The position numbers and the translations under genes were made by a program. Below the pieces are notes generated by a model. It had not been told where the DNA came from. It worked only from the letters and a program-made list of their open reading frames with translations, and did no database searches. From the NCBI GenBank assembly GCA_964527785.1, contig CAZGNO010000011.1, positions 1-64,000 of the forward strand: a DNA stretch of 64,000 bases, given 5' to 3'. Below are positions 53,360 through 63,019 of the stretch, one piece after another (positions within the stretch are counted from its first letter, which is position 1; each line of letters opens with the position of its first letter). The DNA is from JADJXV01 sp964527785 (GTDB taxonomy: Bacteria; Bacteroidota; Ignavibacteria; Kapaibacteriales; UBA961).

Positions 53360-56300
53360 ATGCGTACTCTACGCCTTCTTGCCTGTGCTGTTATAACAAT
53401 GGTCGCAGGGTTTTCAGGGCTTTTTGCCCAGTCGAATCCGGCTACGGCATTCGATCTTTCTACAGGGAATTACTCCTTTACTGCTTTTGCGGCGACGACT
53501 GCGGCAGGAACATACCCACCGAATATGGTGTTTCATGTTTCAAACACATCAGACCCTGCTTATGCAACAGCAACTACCGGTGATTGGGTTGCTGCCTACA
53601 ACCTTACGGGCGGAAGTCGAATTACGGGTTTAGATAATAATGGTATAGCAATGGGCAATACCAGCAGTGGTACAAATGGATATACAGGTGCAGCAGTACT
53701 CTCGCTTAATGCTACGGGCAGAGCCAATATCCAAGTGAGTTTTACCTGCCAATTGCTTGAGCAGGGGCTCGGTACTCCTACACCGCGTACTTCTGCATTT
53801 AGACTTCAGTATCGTACAAGTACTGCCGCAGCTTGGGGTGATGTACCCGGGATTGAGTCTGCACCGGTAGAATTTTCCAGTGAAGGATTAGCAGTAAATG
53901 TTACGTCAAATTTATTTGCTACCCTCCCGGTAGATGCAAACAACCAAGCACTGGTACAAGTGCGTTGGAAATTCTACCAAATTGCTCAAAATAGCGGCAA
54001 TACACGCCCTCGTATCCGACTGGATGATATTTCGGTGTCGAGTTCGTCGAGTTTGGCTACACCTACTAAATTCATAGTAACCGGTATCTCTCCGTCTTCA
54101 CCGTCTGCTACAAGTACATTTTCTGCAATAATTTCATCGGTGGACGGTTCAAATTCCCCTGCGAATGTTAGTGCAGCTACCAGTTTCTCATTTTCTCTGG
54201 CTGCAGGTACAGGGGCATTAAGCGGTACACTTTCCGGTACAATTCCAGCAAGCAACAGTTCGGTAGTTGTGTCGGGTATTCGCTACAACACTGCTCAAAG
54301 TAATGTACAGATTACCGCAACACGTACATCTGGGGATGTACTCACAGCCGGAACCAGTGCACCGTTTACTGTAGGTATAGGTGCTACTCAAGCCGTATTT
54401 AATAATCTTCAAACATCAGGAAACGCAAATAAATCTTTCCGACCCTTTACAGTCGAGGCACGCCGCCCTGACGCAAGTGTTGACGCAAGTTTTCAAGGGA
54501 CCGTTACTTTGGGTATAGTTTCAGGAACAGGAACACTTAGCGGAACACTTACAAAGTCGTTCGTAAATGGAGTGGCTACGTTCAATGATGTAAAATTTTC
54601 GAGTGCCGGAAGTTATATAATATCAGCTACTTCGACTGACTTACCGCTCATTCAAAGCTCGTCCATTCAGATATACGGACAGCTTACAATGACCGACATT
54701 ATGATTCCTAAGTTTATGAAATCGGCTACAAGTACTACACGTATTCCTACATTTGCTTTAGTTAGAATAGACAACCTGATTCCTAATACTACGTACCGAT
54801 ATTTTACGGGAGCGGTTACCGGTCCTACTCAGCCGAATACCATCGGCGGTGGTGTGAATTTACACTATAATGCAAATACTCAAACATTTGTATCGAACAG
54901 CAACAGAAATTTAAATTCAACCGGAACTGATTATTCTACCTTTTCTACCGGTGCGGGTCAATCTTCAATGACTATGTGGGTAAATATGCTTCCGTCAGGA
55001 AATACAACATTCAGCGAAGGAGCTTCCATTACATGGCGCGTAATTATGACGGATGCTCCGGGCTTCCCCGCCGATACCTTCAATTCTGTTTCTACGACAA
55101 AAACATTAGAGTTCGGTGAATTTGTTGCCAACGGAACCGGAATCTACGACAGCCAAAGCGGACTTGCTCCCAAAACATACATTTGTTTATTTGATAATAC
55201 TGCTGGAACGGGTAATCCAATCTCAACTGCTTTGGTACAAGATGAGGGTGCAACTGTAGCTGCCGGGACAACTGTTCCCTATTATGCAAATCTTGAAAAT
55301 ACTAACGGTGCATGGTCAACTATTATTCCAAACAGTCTCCCTAGCGGTGTTCAGAGAATTGAGCAGCGATCACTGACCGATGGTTCAGTTATTAAATTCT
55401 GGTCTGATAACGACGGGATTTGGGCAGGTGTTAATACAGTCAGTCAAAATTTAGGTGCAGCAGCGATTAATTTCCAAACTCCACAACTTACACTCCTCGC
55501 ACCTCTCGGAGGAGAGCAATTCTGTACAAATACTCCTACAGCAATCAGATGGTCGTCACGCGGTATATCGTCAATGATGATTGAATATGCACGGGGTGCC
55601 TCCCTATTCTCACAAATCACACCGAACGCTGACGGTTTTGCACAGCTTTACAATTGGCTTATGACGGATATTAACGACTCAACAACCCAACTTGTTATCC
55701 GGCTAACAGATGCAGAACATCCATCTGCTACTGTAACATCAGGTAATGTATCGGTCTATACACCTACAACTATCGAAACACAACCATTCTCCCAAAATAC
55801 TTGCATAGGAGATACTGTTACTCTAACAGTCAAAGCATCCGGTAATATCTTTAAATATCAATGGCAAAAAGACGGTGCAGATATCCCCGGTGAGAACAGC
55901 AGAACAATCGTACTTAGAAAAGTGACTGTTCTCCATTCCGGTTTTTATACATGTAACGTAGTTGGTTTTGGTCCATGCGGAACTACTACTTCGGCAGTTG
56001 CAACTGTGTTTATTACTCCTCCAATCCAAATCGTAAAGCAGCCGGAAGACAGAACATTTGCAATTGGTTCGACTGCTAGAATTACAGTAGATGTTATCGG
56101 TACAAACAATCATAAATTCCAATGGTATCGCGGAACAGTACCGATGCAAAATACAACCCGTATCAGTGGTGTAAACGAAGCTACCCTTGTTATTCGTAAC
56201 TTCCAACCGTCAGATGCCGGCTCAAATTATTATTGTACCATTACCGGTTCTGCTATTTGCGGTTCGGCTACGACGAGGATTCTTACCGTAAATTCAGGAA

Positions 56301-57391
56301 TATTAGAAGCAAATCAAGATACGGTAGTTGCTTGTGTAGGCAGTTCACAGCAGGTTCGTTCCCTTGAATTTGTTCAGCCGTCAGCTACCAAACTGTTCTA
56401 CCAATGGATGCGCAATGGTAAGCCGCTTGCGAATGGAACAAAGTACTCAGGTACAACAACTTCGACGCTTTCAATTAACACAATCGAAAAACAGGACGAA
56501 GGATTCTATGCAGTAAATGTAACCGCCCCTTCGATTTCGGGTGATGTGACTATGAATCATCTTGTACGTGTTGCTTCACCAATAAAAATCAAGAACATGA
56601 CTCCTGATATAGAAGTATGTGCAGATCAACTTTACAATGTAACCGTCGAAGTTGTGGACACTACAGCCGTACAATATCAATGGTTTATAAATGGTTCGTT
56701 TAGACTTGATGCAACAGGTCCTTCTATAAGCCAAAAGAATACTCCTCTGCTGGACTCTATAACTGATATAGTTTTAACAGCAAAAGTGATAACAACTTCC
56801 GTTTGTGGACGTGATTCTGCAGTCACAAATATTCGTATAATCGGCAAACCTAGAATACTCGCAAGACCAAAAGCAATTGATACTGTAAAAACAGGTGGAA
56901 TACTCTACTTGGGTATATCTGCTACCAGTTTCCATCCATTACAATATCGTTGGAAAAAAGACGGCAGAATTCTTGACGGTGAATTTTCTCCGCTCTATAA
57001 TCGGAATAATGTTTCATTCTCTGATTCGGGAAGCTATGAGTGCTTAGTCTTAAACGACTGCGATACAACTGTGATTTCAATGAAGGTTGTTGTAGTACGT
57101 GCTACCGGTGTGAGTGAATTCTCAGAAAGCGGTTATGAACTTGGACAAAGCATTCCAAATCCTGCCTCTTCTACCGTCACATTCGGATTTACTCTGCCTG
57201 AGGTAAATTCAACTAAACTGACAGTTACGGATTTACTAGGAAAAACTCTGTGGTCAAAGACATCTGATGTAATGCCATCAGGACAACATACTGCAACGAT
57301 TGATGTTTCTGAGTTCCCGACCGGAGTGTATTTCTATACACTTACCACACCAAAGACGACACTAACCCGTCGGTTGGAAGTGGTGCGGTAA
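53360..57391 (+). CDS. Very large secreted Ig-domain protein with type IX secretion C-terminal domain
   Basis: The start is at ATG 53360 (MRTLRLLACAVITMVAGFSG); a GTG at 53351 would add three residues. The product of about 1343 residues has a signal peptide, then an N-terminal beta domain (about 25-230, PRIRLDDISVSSSS). Two bacterial Ig-like units follow (FIVTGISPSSPSATSTFSA and AVFNNLQTSGNANKSFRPFT). A central domain is next, and then at least three Ig-fold repeats with the FKYQWQKDGADIPG, HKFQWYRGTVPMQ and LQYRWKKDGRILDG motifs and paired Cys (SGFYTCNV). The last 80 residues are a Por sorting domain (SIPNPASSTVTFGFTLPE...PTGVYFYTLTTP). It is likely a surface adhesion or structural protein. 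A strong terminator follows. Confidence 0.88.
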   Translation: MRTLRLLACAVITMVAGFSGLFAQSNPATAFDLSTGNYSFTAFAATTAAGTYPPNMVFHVSNTSDPAYATATTGDWVAAYNLTGGSRITGLDNNGIAMGNTSSGTNGYTGAAVLSLNATGRANIQVSFTCQLLEQGLGTPTPRTSAFRLQYRTSTAAAWGDVPGIESAPVEFSSEGLAVNVTSNLFATLPVDANNQALVQVRWKFYQIAQNSGNTRPRIRLDDISVSSSSSLATPTKFIVTGISPSSPSATSTFSAIISSVDGSNSPANVSAATSFSFSLAAGTGALSGTLSGTIPASNSSVVVSGIRYNTAQSNVQITATRTSGDVLTAGTSAPFTVGIGATQAVFNNLQTSGNANKSFRPFTVEARRPDASVDASFQGTVTLGIVSGTGTLSGTLTKSFVNGVATFNDVKFSSAGSYIISATSTDLPLIQSSSIQIYGQLTMTDIMIPKFMKSATSTTRIPTFALVRIDNLIPNTTYRYFTGAVTGPTQPNTIGGGVNLHYNANTQTFVSNSNRNLNSTGTDYSTFSTGAGQSSMTMWVNMLPSGNTTFSEGASITWRVIMTDAPGFPADTFNSVSTTKTLEFGEFVANGTGIYDSQSGLAPKTYICLFDNTAGTGNPISTALVQDEGATVAAGTTVPYYANLENTNGAWSTIIPNSLPSGVQRIEQRSLTDGSVIKFWSDNDGIWAGVNTVSQNLGAAAINFQTPQLTLLAPLGGEQFCTNTPTAIRWSSRGISSMMIEYARGASLFSQITPNADGFAQLYNWLMTDINDSTTQLVIRLTDAEHPSATVTSGNVSVYTPTTIETQPFSQNTCIGDTVTLTVKASGNIFKYQWQKDGADIPGENSRTIVLRKVTVLHSGFYTCNVVGFGPCGTTTSAVATVFITPPIQIVKQPEDRTFAIGSTARITVDVIGTNNHKFQWYRGTVPMQNTTRISGVNEATLVIRNFQPSDAGSNYYCTITGSAICGSATTRILTVNSGILEANQDTVVACVGSSQQVRSLEFVQPSATKLFYQWMRNGKPLANGTKYSGTTTSTLSINTIEKQDEGFYAVNVTAPSISGDVTMNHLVRVASPIKIKNMTPDIEVCADQLYNVTVEVVDTTAVQYQWFINGSFRLDATGPSISQKNTPLLDSITDIVLTAKVITTSVCGRDSAVTNIRIIGKPRILARPKAIDTVKTGGILYLGISATSFHPLQYRWKKDGRILDGEFSPLYNRNNVSFSDSGSYECLVLNDCDTTVISMKVVVVRATGVSEFSESGYELGQSIPNPASSTVTFGFTLPEVNSTKLTVTDLLGKTLWSKTSDVMPSGQHTATIDVSEFPTGVYFYTLTTPKTTLTRRLEVVR

Positions 57392-57421
57392 ACTTTTAGT
57401 AGGTTTAATTTTTTCAAAAAA

Positions 57422-57457
57422 GACGCTCCTGCACAATCTGCCGGAGCGTCTTTTTTT
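57422..57457 (+). terminator. Rho-independent terminator after the Ig-domain gene
   Basis: GACGCTCC and GGAGCGTC form the core of the stem with further pairing inside; seven T follow at 57451-57457. It ends 13 nt before the next start. Confidence 0.88.
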
Positions 57458-57470
57458 CAATAACGATATT

Positions 57471-58151
57471 ATGGATTTACAAATTCTTTTTCAGGACGAT
57501 TCATTTCTTGCAGTTCACAAGCCGACAGGACTTCATGTACATCCGAGTGACTTTTCACGGAACGAAATCTCATTATTGGAATTATTACAACAAGAATTTG
57601 ACGGTTGGTTTGCCCCTGCCCATAGGATAGACAGAGCAACATCGGGGATAGTTCTCTTTGCAAGGAACAATCAGACTGCACGGGCGATGGGTGAGCAGTT
57701 TGCTCAAAGAAGGGTATCAAAACGATATTTGGCGCTTGTTCGAGGATATTTACCTCCTGTAGCTACCATTACAACCGGAACAGTCGAAAACAACGATATA
57801 AGCGAAACAAGCTATAAAATAATCAGGCAAGTAGAATTACCGTTTACCATCAACAAACACACTACTTCCAGATACTCACTTGCCGATATCAATCCTTTAA
57901 CAGGACGAAGACATCAAATTCGCAAACATTTTTCGTCAATTTCACATCCGATTATCGGTGATGTGCGGTATGGAGACGGCAGACATAATCTCTTCTTCCG
58001 TGAGCAGTTCGGTTTGCAGCGGCTATTACTGTTCGCCCTTGAACTGCGTTTCCGGCATCCGTTTACTCAGGAAGAAATAATTATCAAAACCCGCATAGAA
58101 GATGATGTGCGGCAGGTATTCGAGCAATTCGGATGGTCAGGCAATTGGTAA
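57471..58151 (+). CDS. RluA-family pseudouridine synthase, TruC-like
   Basis: The 226-residue enzyme converts uridine to pseudouridine in tRNA or rRNA. It starts LQILFQDDSFLAVHKPTGLHVHPSD. The catalytic Asp is in AHRIDRATSGIVLFARN, with the family RxLxALVRGYLPP-type stretch (KRYLALVRGYLPP) and the terminal LTGRRHQIRKHFS, HPIIGDVRYGDGRHNL. There is no S4 domain, and the length is close to TruC (tRNA U65), which I take as the most likely assignment; 23S rRNA targeting cannot be excluded. Convergent with the mscS gene, 23 bp apart. Confidence 0.87.
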   Translation: MDLQILFQDDSFLAVHKPTGLHVHPSDFSRNEISLLELLQQEFDGWFAPAHRIDRATSGIVLFARNNQTARAMGEQFAQRRVSKRYLALVRGYLPPVATITTGTVENNDISETSYKIIRQVELPFTINKHTTSRYSLADINPLTGRRHQIRKHFSSISHPIIGDVRYGDGRHNLFFREQFGLQRLLLFALELRFRHPFTQEEIIIKTRIEDDVRQVFEQFGWSGNW

Positions 58152-58174
58152 TGTCAGTTTAATTTTCCATAGAT

Positions 58175-59248
58175 TCAATCTGCTTTTGGTGCAGGAATTT
58201 CAGATTGAGGTACAAAAGCAAACTGTTGAAGAAGCGTATTGTTTGTATTCACAATAGATTTGAGCATAATATATTCAGCAGCAAATCTCTGCATAATTGC
58301 ACGTACTGTTTGGCTACGGATCGAGAACTGCAAGTCAGGATTGCCGATTGTAAAGAAAACCATGAAATCAATTGACGCTTCATGAATTTCAAACAAATGA
58401 ACTTGAACAGCACTTGCACCATCCTGAGATGTTATAACCTCTTGAAGTATAGTTTGTACAAGCAATGTATCGGCTGAAGTATCAACAGAAATTTTCATAC
58501 TGATATGGCAAAGAGTATCAGGCAAGGTATAATTAACTACAGTTGCCTGCGATAGCACATTATTGGGGAGTACGACCATATTTCCATCCAGCCGTCTGAG
58601 TGTTGAAGTCCGCCAGCTAATATCTACCACAAATCCTTCGGCAGGTTCTACAAATTTTGCATCTGAAATCTTGATGTAGTTCCCTACGCCAATTTGTCCG
58701 GCAATTGTAATATAGATTCCTGCAAAAATATTCGAAAGAGTATCTTGAAGTGCCAGAGCCAGTGCAAGTCCGCCGATTCCTAAAGCAGCAATAATTGCAG
58801 CAATATTAACCCCGAATGAGTTGAGAACAAGAATGATACCTATAAAATAAATACTGAATTGTGTGATTTTTAGAATAAGTGTGCTGGAAGGTGCATGGCG
58901 ATGGGTTTCACTACGAATTGCTATCACCTGTGTAGCAATTCGAGCCAATGTTTGACTAAGAATAATAATAAACCCACCCCACAAGCATGGCTCAATATAA
59001 GGCATTGCCCAAGGTGCGACAGGTACCATCCGAAGTGTAATCTCGATACCGAGAAGAATACTCCAGTAGAGAAACGGACGACGGATTATTAAACTAAATT
59101 GAGAGCTTTTTGCCAAACCTACTCGGGTAATAATCCGTTTGACCCACCACCCCACTACCCCTCGAAGCATGAAACCGACTAGTACCGAACCCAAAATAAT
59201 TCCTATGGGTATAATCATTCCTTGAAGTGTTGTAAGTATAGTATTCAT
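58175..59248 (-). CDS. Small-conductance mechanosensitive channel (MscS family)
   Basis: The 357-residue protein has four or five membrane segments in its first 185 residues. The pore-lining helix is glycine- and alanine-rich (AALGIGGLALALALQDTLSN near residues 150-170). The beta domain follows (VGNYIKISDAKFVEPAEGFV, ISWRTSTLRRLDGNMVVLPNN) and ends in the mixed C-terminal domain (RSQTVRAIMQRFAAE). It opens under membrane tension to release solutes during osmotic downshock. The N-terminus has more helices than E. coli MscS. It is a single-gene unit. Confidence 0.9.
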   Translation of the reverse strand: MNTILTTLQGMIIPIGIILGSVLVGFMLRGVVGWWVKRIITRVGLAKSSQFSLIIRRPFLYWSILLGIEITLRMVPVAPWAMPYIEPCLWGGFIIILSQTLARIATQVIAIRSETHRHAPSSTLILKITQFSIYFIGIILVLNSFGVNIAAIIAALGIGGLALALALQDTLSNIFAGIYITIAGQIGVGNYIKISDAKFVEPAEGFVVDISWRTSTLRRLDGNMVVLPNNVLSQATVVNYTLPDTLCHISMKISVDTSADTLLVQTILQEVITSQDGASAVQVHLFEIHEASIDFMVFFTIGNPDLQFSIRSQTVRAIMQRFAAEYIMLKSIVNTNNTLLQQFAFVPQSEIPAPKAD

Positions 59249-59481
59249 TCATGTTATCGGATTGAGTGCAAAGTTTCAGCATTAAGTACAATATCAAATT
59301 ACGCAATTTTCAGTAAATCCGCTTTAATCACGAGATAACAAAATTATCTCAATATTCCTCAATTCTCAAAGCATATTACCCTGTTAAATCTCATTATTAC
59401 CCCCGAAGAACCAAAAATCATTTGTCTTTCACGAAATTAGGTCGTATTTTGCCATCCCAACAAACAGCAGCAAAAATATAA

Positions 59482-60219
59482 ATGAATATAAACGTACTAC
59501 TTACGCCGTCCGAATTGCCTCACAGCTCGGAAAACGGTGAAAGCATTGCTATTGTAATTGATGTTCTGCGGGCAAGTACAACCATTTGTGTTGCCCTTTC
59601 GAGCGGTGCAACGGCTATACTACCTACAGCGAGCGTTGATGAAGCAATTGCTACATATTTGCGGCTTCGTCCTGACATTCGTTTTCTTGGCGGGGAGCGC
59701 AAAGGGATAAAACAGCCGGGTTTTGATGCAGGTAATTCACCTCTGGAATATATGCCGGTGCAAGTCTCAGGCAAAACTATTTCCTTTACAACTTCCAACG
59801 GGACGACAGCATTAAAACTTGCCGCAAAAGCAACCAAAATATATATCGGTTCTTTTGTAAATCTACGTGCTTTGACAGAATACATCGCAACCAAGCATAA
59901 TTCAACAAACGTTGATTTTACAATAGTCTGCGCCGGAAACAACGGTCAATTCTCTTACGAAGATGCAGTGTGCGCCGGTGGGTTTGTACAATCACTTTCC
60001 AAGAAATTCCCGATGGCAACTCTATCGGATACTGCCACTGCAGCCAAGGTACTTTTTACAAAATACAAAAGTAATCTCACAGGTTTTCTTCAAAACACAG
60101 AGCACGGAAAACTACTTATCAAACTTGGATTCTCAGACGATATTGAATGTGCGGCAGACCTCAATTCACTTACTACAGTTCCGCATTTAGACGGTAAAAT
60201 GATTATAATGGCAAACTAA
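59482..60219 (+). CDS. comB: 2-phosphosulfolactate phosphatase family protein ComB
   Basis: The 245-residue protein shows the ComB family pattern: VIDVLRASTTICVALSSGA near residue 27, FLGGERKGIKQPGFDAGNSP in the first half, ISFTTSNGTTALKLA, and CAGNNGQFSYEDAVCAGGFV in the middle. In methanogens it removes phosphate from 2-phosphosulfolactate in coenzyme M synthesis. It is also widespread in bacteria that lack that pathway, where it may serve sulfolactate metabolism or an unknown reaction. No other comA-E genes are nearby. ftsK follows 15 bp downstream, probably on the same mRNA. Confidence 0.9.
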   Translation: MNINVLLTPSELPHSSENGESIAIVIDVLRASTTICVALSSGATAILPTASVDEAIATYLRLRPDIRFLGGERKGIKQPGFDAGNSPLEYMPVQVSGKTISFTTSNGTTALKLAAKATKIYIGSFVNLRALTEYIATKHNSTNVDFTIVCAGNNGQFSYEDAVCAGGFVQSLSKKFPMATLSDTATAAKVLFTKYKSNLTGFLQNTEHGKLLIKLGFSDDIECAADLNSLTTVPHLDGKMIIMAN

Positions 60220-60234
60220 AAAGGAAAATTTCAA

Positions 60235-62988
60235 ATGGCGACAGATCCCGAAAATATAATTCTTAAACGTGCAGGAGCCCCGCAAGGCAAAGCCGCACCC
60301 GAACCAACACAGCCGACCTCTGCCGATAACAAACGTACCCCGCGTTCTGCAAAGACATCTGCCCCTCCTGCTCCGAAATCTCAGGTGGACAGACAACGGC
60401 AAATTCGTATTATTTCGATTACACTCATGCTATTTGCAGTATTGCTGCTTATTGCCCTTATTTCCTATACCTCCAAAGACGAAGCAAATGCTGAGCTTAC
60501 AATGCACGATATTTCGGGAATCTTTCGCGGGGACGAATCTATCCGCGCAAAAGTAGATACCACACAAAATTGGCTAGGTTTAGTTGGCGCCGTCTTATCT
60601 AATATTCTTTATAATTATACAATTGGGTATGCTGCGATAATGCTGCCGTTTGTATTAGGATTGTGGGCAAAGAATTTATTTGAGAAACAGGTTGTTCTGC
60701 CCCGTACAATTAAAATGACAGGAACATTTTTGATTCTCGGGATTTTATTTGCGAGCTTGATGGGAACATTCCAATTAGTGTCGTGGCTTCCTACAATCTC
60801 ACGTGAATGGAGCGGTGCTGTCGGACAGTTTCTATCAACAATACTCTCGGATTTAATCGGGAAAATAGGTTCGTTTCTGGTGATTATCGTAGGGATTCTC
60901 GTTACGCTGATATTGGGTACTGACCTTGATATGGATAAGCTCTATATGCGGCTTAGGTTGTTTTATGGAAAACTGCAGGATAAAATTGCTCACATGGTCG
61001 AAAAATACAAATCACGGGCTGCTGATGCTGAAACAGAAGTAGAACAAATTCCTGACGAAGCTCCTGTAAACCAAACACCAAAAGCAACTTCTACTGTTGA
61101 TGATGAAGAGCCGGCTCGAATTGTACGTAGAGTTGCAACCCAAGAAGCGCAACAAGATATTCAGCAAACGCCACTGATAAGACAGAGAGAACCCCTCATC
61201 CGCCGAACAGAAGAACCTGTTCAGCAGCAAAATCCATCGTATGACAATAGCGAGGAAGTTCCTCACTATGCACTCCCTGTGAAGCCAATGACAACTCATC
61301 TTGATCTTCCACCCCAACCGCCAATTGCGAAGGTTGTACCTATATCGTCGGTAGTTTCAGGGACTCAAACTTCTGAAGATCAACAATCGGATTTTGATCA
61401 CGGTGCGGAACATCCCAAGACACTCACTCTGACAGTTCAAGAACGAGTGCAATCATCAAACGAAATCGAAATCGAACCTGAAATTAATGTTCTCGACGAA
61501 GAAATTGAATATATCGGACCTAATCTTTCACTACTTTCCGAGCAGCATGAGCAAAATATAACTGTTGATGATGAAGAACTTAAAGAAAACGGACGATTAT
61601 TACAAGAAAAACTCGAAACATTCAAAATTAGCATCGAGGACCTGACCTTAACTCCCGGTCCGGTAGTAACGCAGTACGAATTCGTGCCCGCAGCAGGAAT
61701 TAAAATTTCCCAAATTGAAAATTTATCGGATGATATTGCCCTTGCTCTCAAAGCTAGGGGTATTAGGATTATAGCACCGATTCCGGGACGAGGCACTGTT
61801 GGGATTGAAATTCCCAATCAAAAGCCGTCCATAGTTCTTTTCAGCAGTATTATCCGATCGCCTAAATTCCATGATACGGATTACCGTCTTCCCCTCGCTC
61901 TCGGCAAAACCATTTCGGGTGAAGTATATTGCTGTGATTTGGCAAAAATGCCTCACCTTTTGATTGCCGGCTCGACAGGTTCGGGTAAGTCCGTTGGGAT
62001 CAATACGCTCATTGCATCGCTTCTCTATAGAATGCACCCACACGATTTGAAATTTGTGATTATTGACCCGAAGAAGGTGGAACTTGCATTCTACGGTTTG
62101 CTCAAGAATCACTTTATGGCGGTCTCGCCTGATGTTGATGAAACGATTATCACTACACCGCAGAATGCGGTGCTTGCACTCAAATCAGTGGTTGCCGAAA
62201 TGGACAGACGATATGATGTGCTTGCCTCTGTAGGACAGCGGAATGTGGTGGATTACAACCAAAAAGTACTCGAAGGCAAATACAAAGACACTACTAATTT
62301 CGTTCATCGTCCGTTGCCGTATATTGTTGTTATCATAGACGAGCTTGCTGATTTGATGCTGACCGCAGCCCGTGAAGTTGAAGAGCCGATTACACGTATT
62401 GCGCAGCTTGCCCGTGCTATCGGTATTCACTTGATTGTTGCTACGCAGCGTCCGTCTGTGAATGTTATTACCGGGATTATCAAAGCGAATTTCCCTGCGC
62501 GTTTGGCATATCAGGTAGCGTCCAAAATTGACTCGCGTACAATCTTGGATATGGGTGGAGCAGATCAACTGCTCGGTAACGGTGATATGTTGTTTTTACC
62601 CGGCGGTTCTCCAAAACCGCTACGGATTCAAAATTCGTTTATCAGTACCGACGAAGTGGAAGCGATTTGTACACATATCGGCAATCAACACGGTTACTCT
62701 ACGCCCTATATGCTGCCAAGTGTGAATGAGAAAAAAGTAGGAGGCAAGGGCGGCGACGCGATGGAAGATGACGGAAGAGATACGCTCTTTGAAGAGGCAG
62801 CACGCATTGTAGTAACTCATCAGCAAGGTTCGGTTTCGCTATTGCAACGGCGGTTAAAGATTGGCTATTCACGGGCAGCCCGTATTATGGATGAGCTTGA
62901 AGGTGCGGGGATTGTAGGGTCGTTTGACGGCAGTAAGGCACGTGGAGTACTGCTGGAGAGTGTGTCGGAGTTAGAGGCATATTTGTAG
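60235..62988 (+). CDS. ftsK: DNA translocase FtsK/SpoIIIE
   Basis: The 917-residue protein links chromosome segregation with division. Residues about 55-240 hold four membrane helices (LMLFAVLLLIALISY and later). A Pro/Gln/Glu-rich linker of about 190 residues follows (250-440). The motor (alpha and beta) has LTPGPVVTQYEF, Walker A GSTGSGKSVGINTLI near residue 579, VIIDELADLML (Walker B) and ATQRPSVNVITGIIKANFPAR. The last 65 residues are the gamma winged-helix domain (SVSLLQRRLKIGYSRAARIMDEL) that reads KOPS-type polar sequences. Length and order are as in other FtsK proteins. An AAGGA run precedes the ATG. Confidence 0.95.
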   Translation: MATDPENIILKRAGAPQGKAAPEPTQPTSADNKRTPRSAKTSAPPAPKSQVDRQRQIRIISITLMLFAVLLLIALISYTSKDEANAELTMHDISGIFRGDESIRAKVDTTQNWLGLVGAVLSNILYNYTIGYAAIMLPFVLGLWAKNLFEKQVVLPRTIKMTGTFLILGILFASLMGTFQLVSWLPTISREWSGAVGQFLSTILSDLIGKIGSFLVIIVGILVTLILGTDLDMDKLYMRLRLFYGKLQDKIAHMVEKYKSRAADAETEVEQIPDEAPVNQTPKATSTVDDEEPARIVRRVATQEAQQDIQQTPLIRQREPLIRRTEEPVQQQNPSYDNSEEVPHYALPVKPMTTHLDLPPQPPIAKVVPISSVVSGTQTSEDQQSDFDHGAEHPKTLTLTVQERVQSSNEIEIEPEINVLDEEIEYIGPNLSLLSEQHEQNITVDDEELKENGRLLQEKLETFKISIEDLTLTPGPVVTQYEFVPAAGIKISQIENLSDDIALALKARGIRIIAPIPGRGTVGIEIPNQKPSIVLFSSIIRSPKFHDTDYRLPLALGKTISGEVYCCDLAKMPHLLIAGSTGSGKSVGINTLIASLLYRMHPHDLKFVIIDPKKVELAFYGLLKNHFMAVSPDVDETIITTPQNAVLALKSVVAEMDRRYDVLASVGQRNVVDYNQKVLEGKYKDTTNFVHRPLPYIVVIIDELADLMLTAAREVEEPITRIAQLARAIGIHLIVATQRPSVNVITGIIKANFPARLAYQVASKIDSRTILDMGGADQLLGNGDMLFLPGGSPKPLRIQNSFISTDEVEAICTHIGNQHGYSTPYMLPSVNEKKVGGKGGDAMEDDGRDTLFEEAARIVVTHQQGSVSLLQRRLKIGYSRAARIMDELEGAGIVGSFDGSKARGVLLESVSELEAYL

Positions 62989-63019
62989 GGATGCACTGAA
63001 TTATATACTTACAATCACT

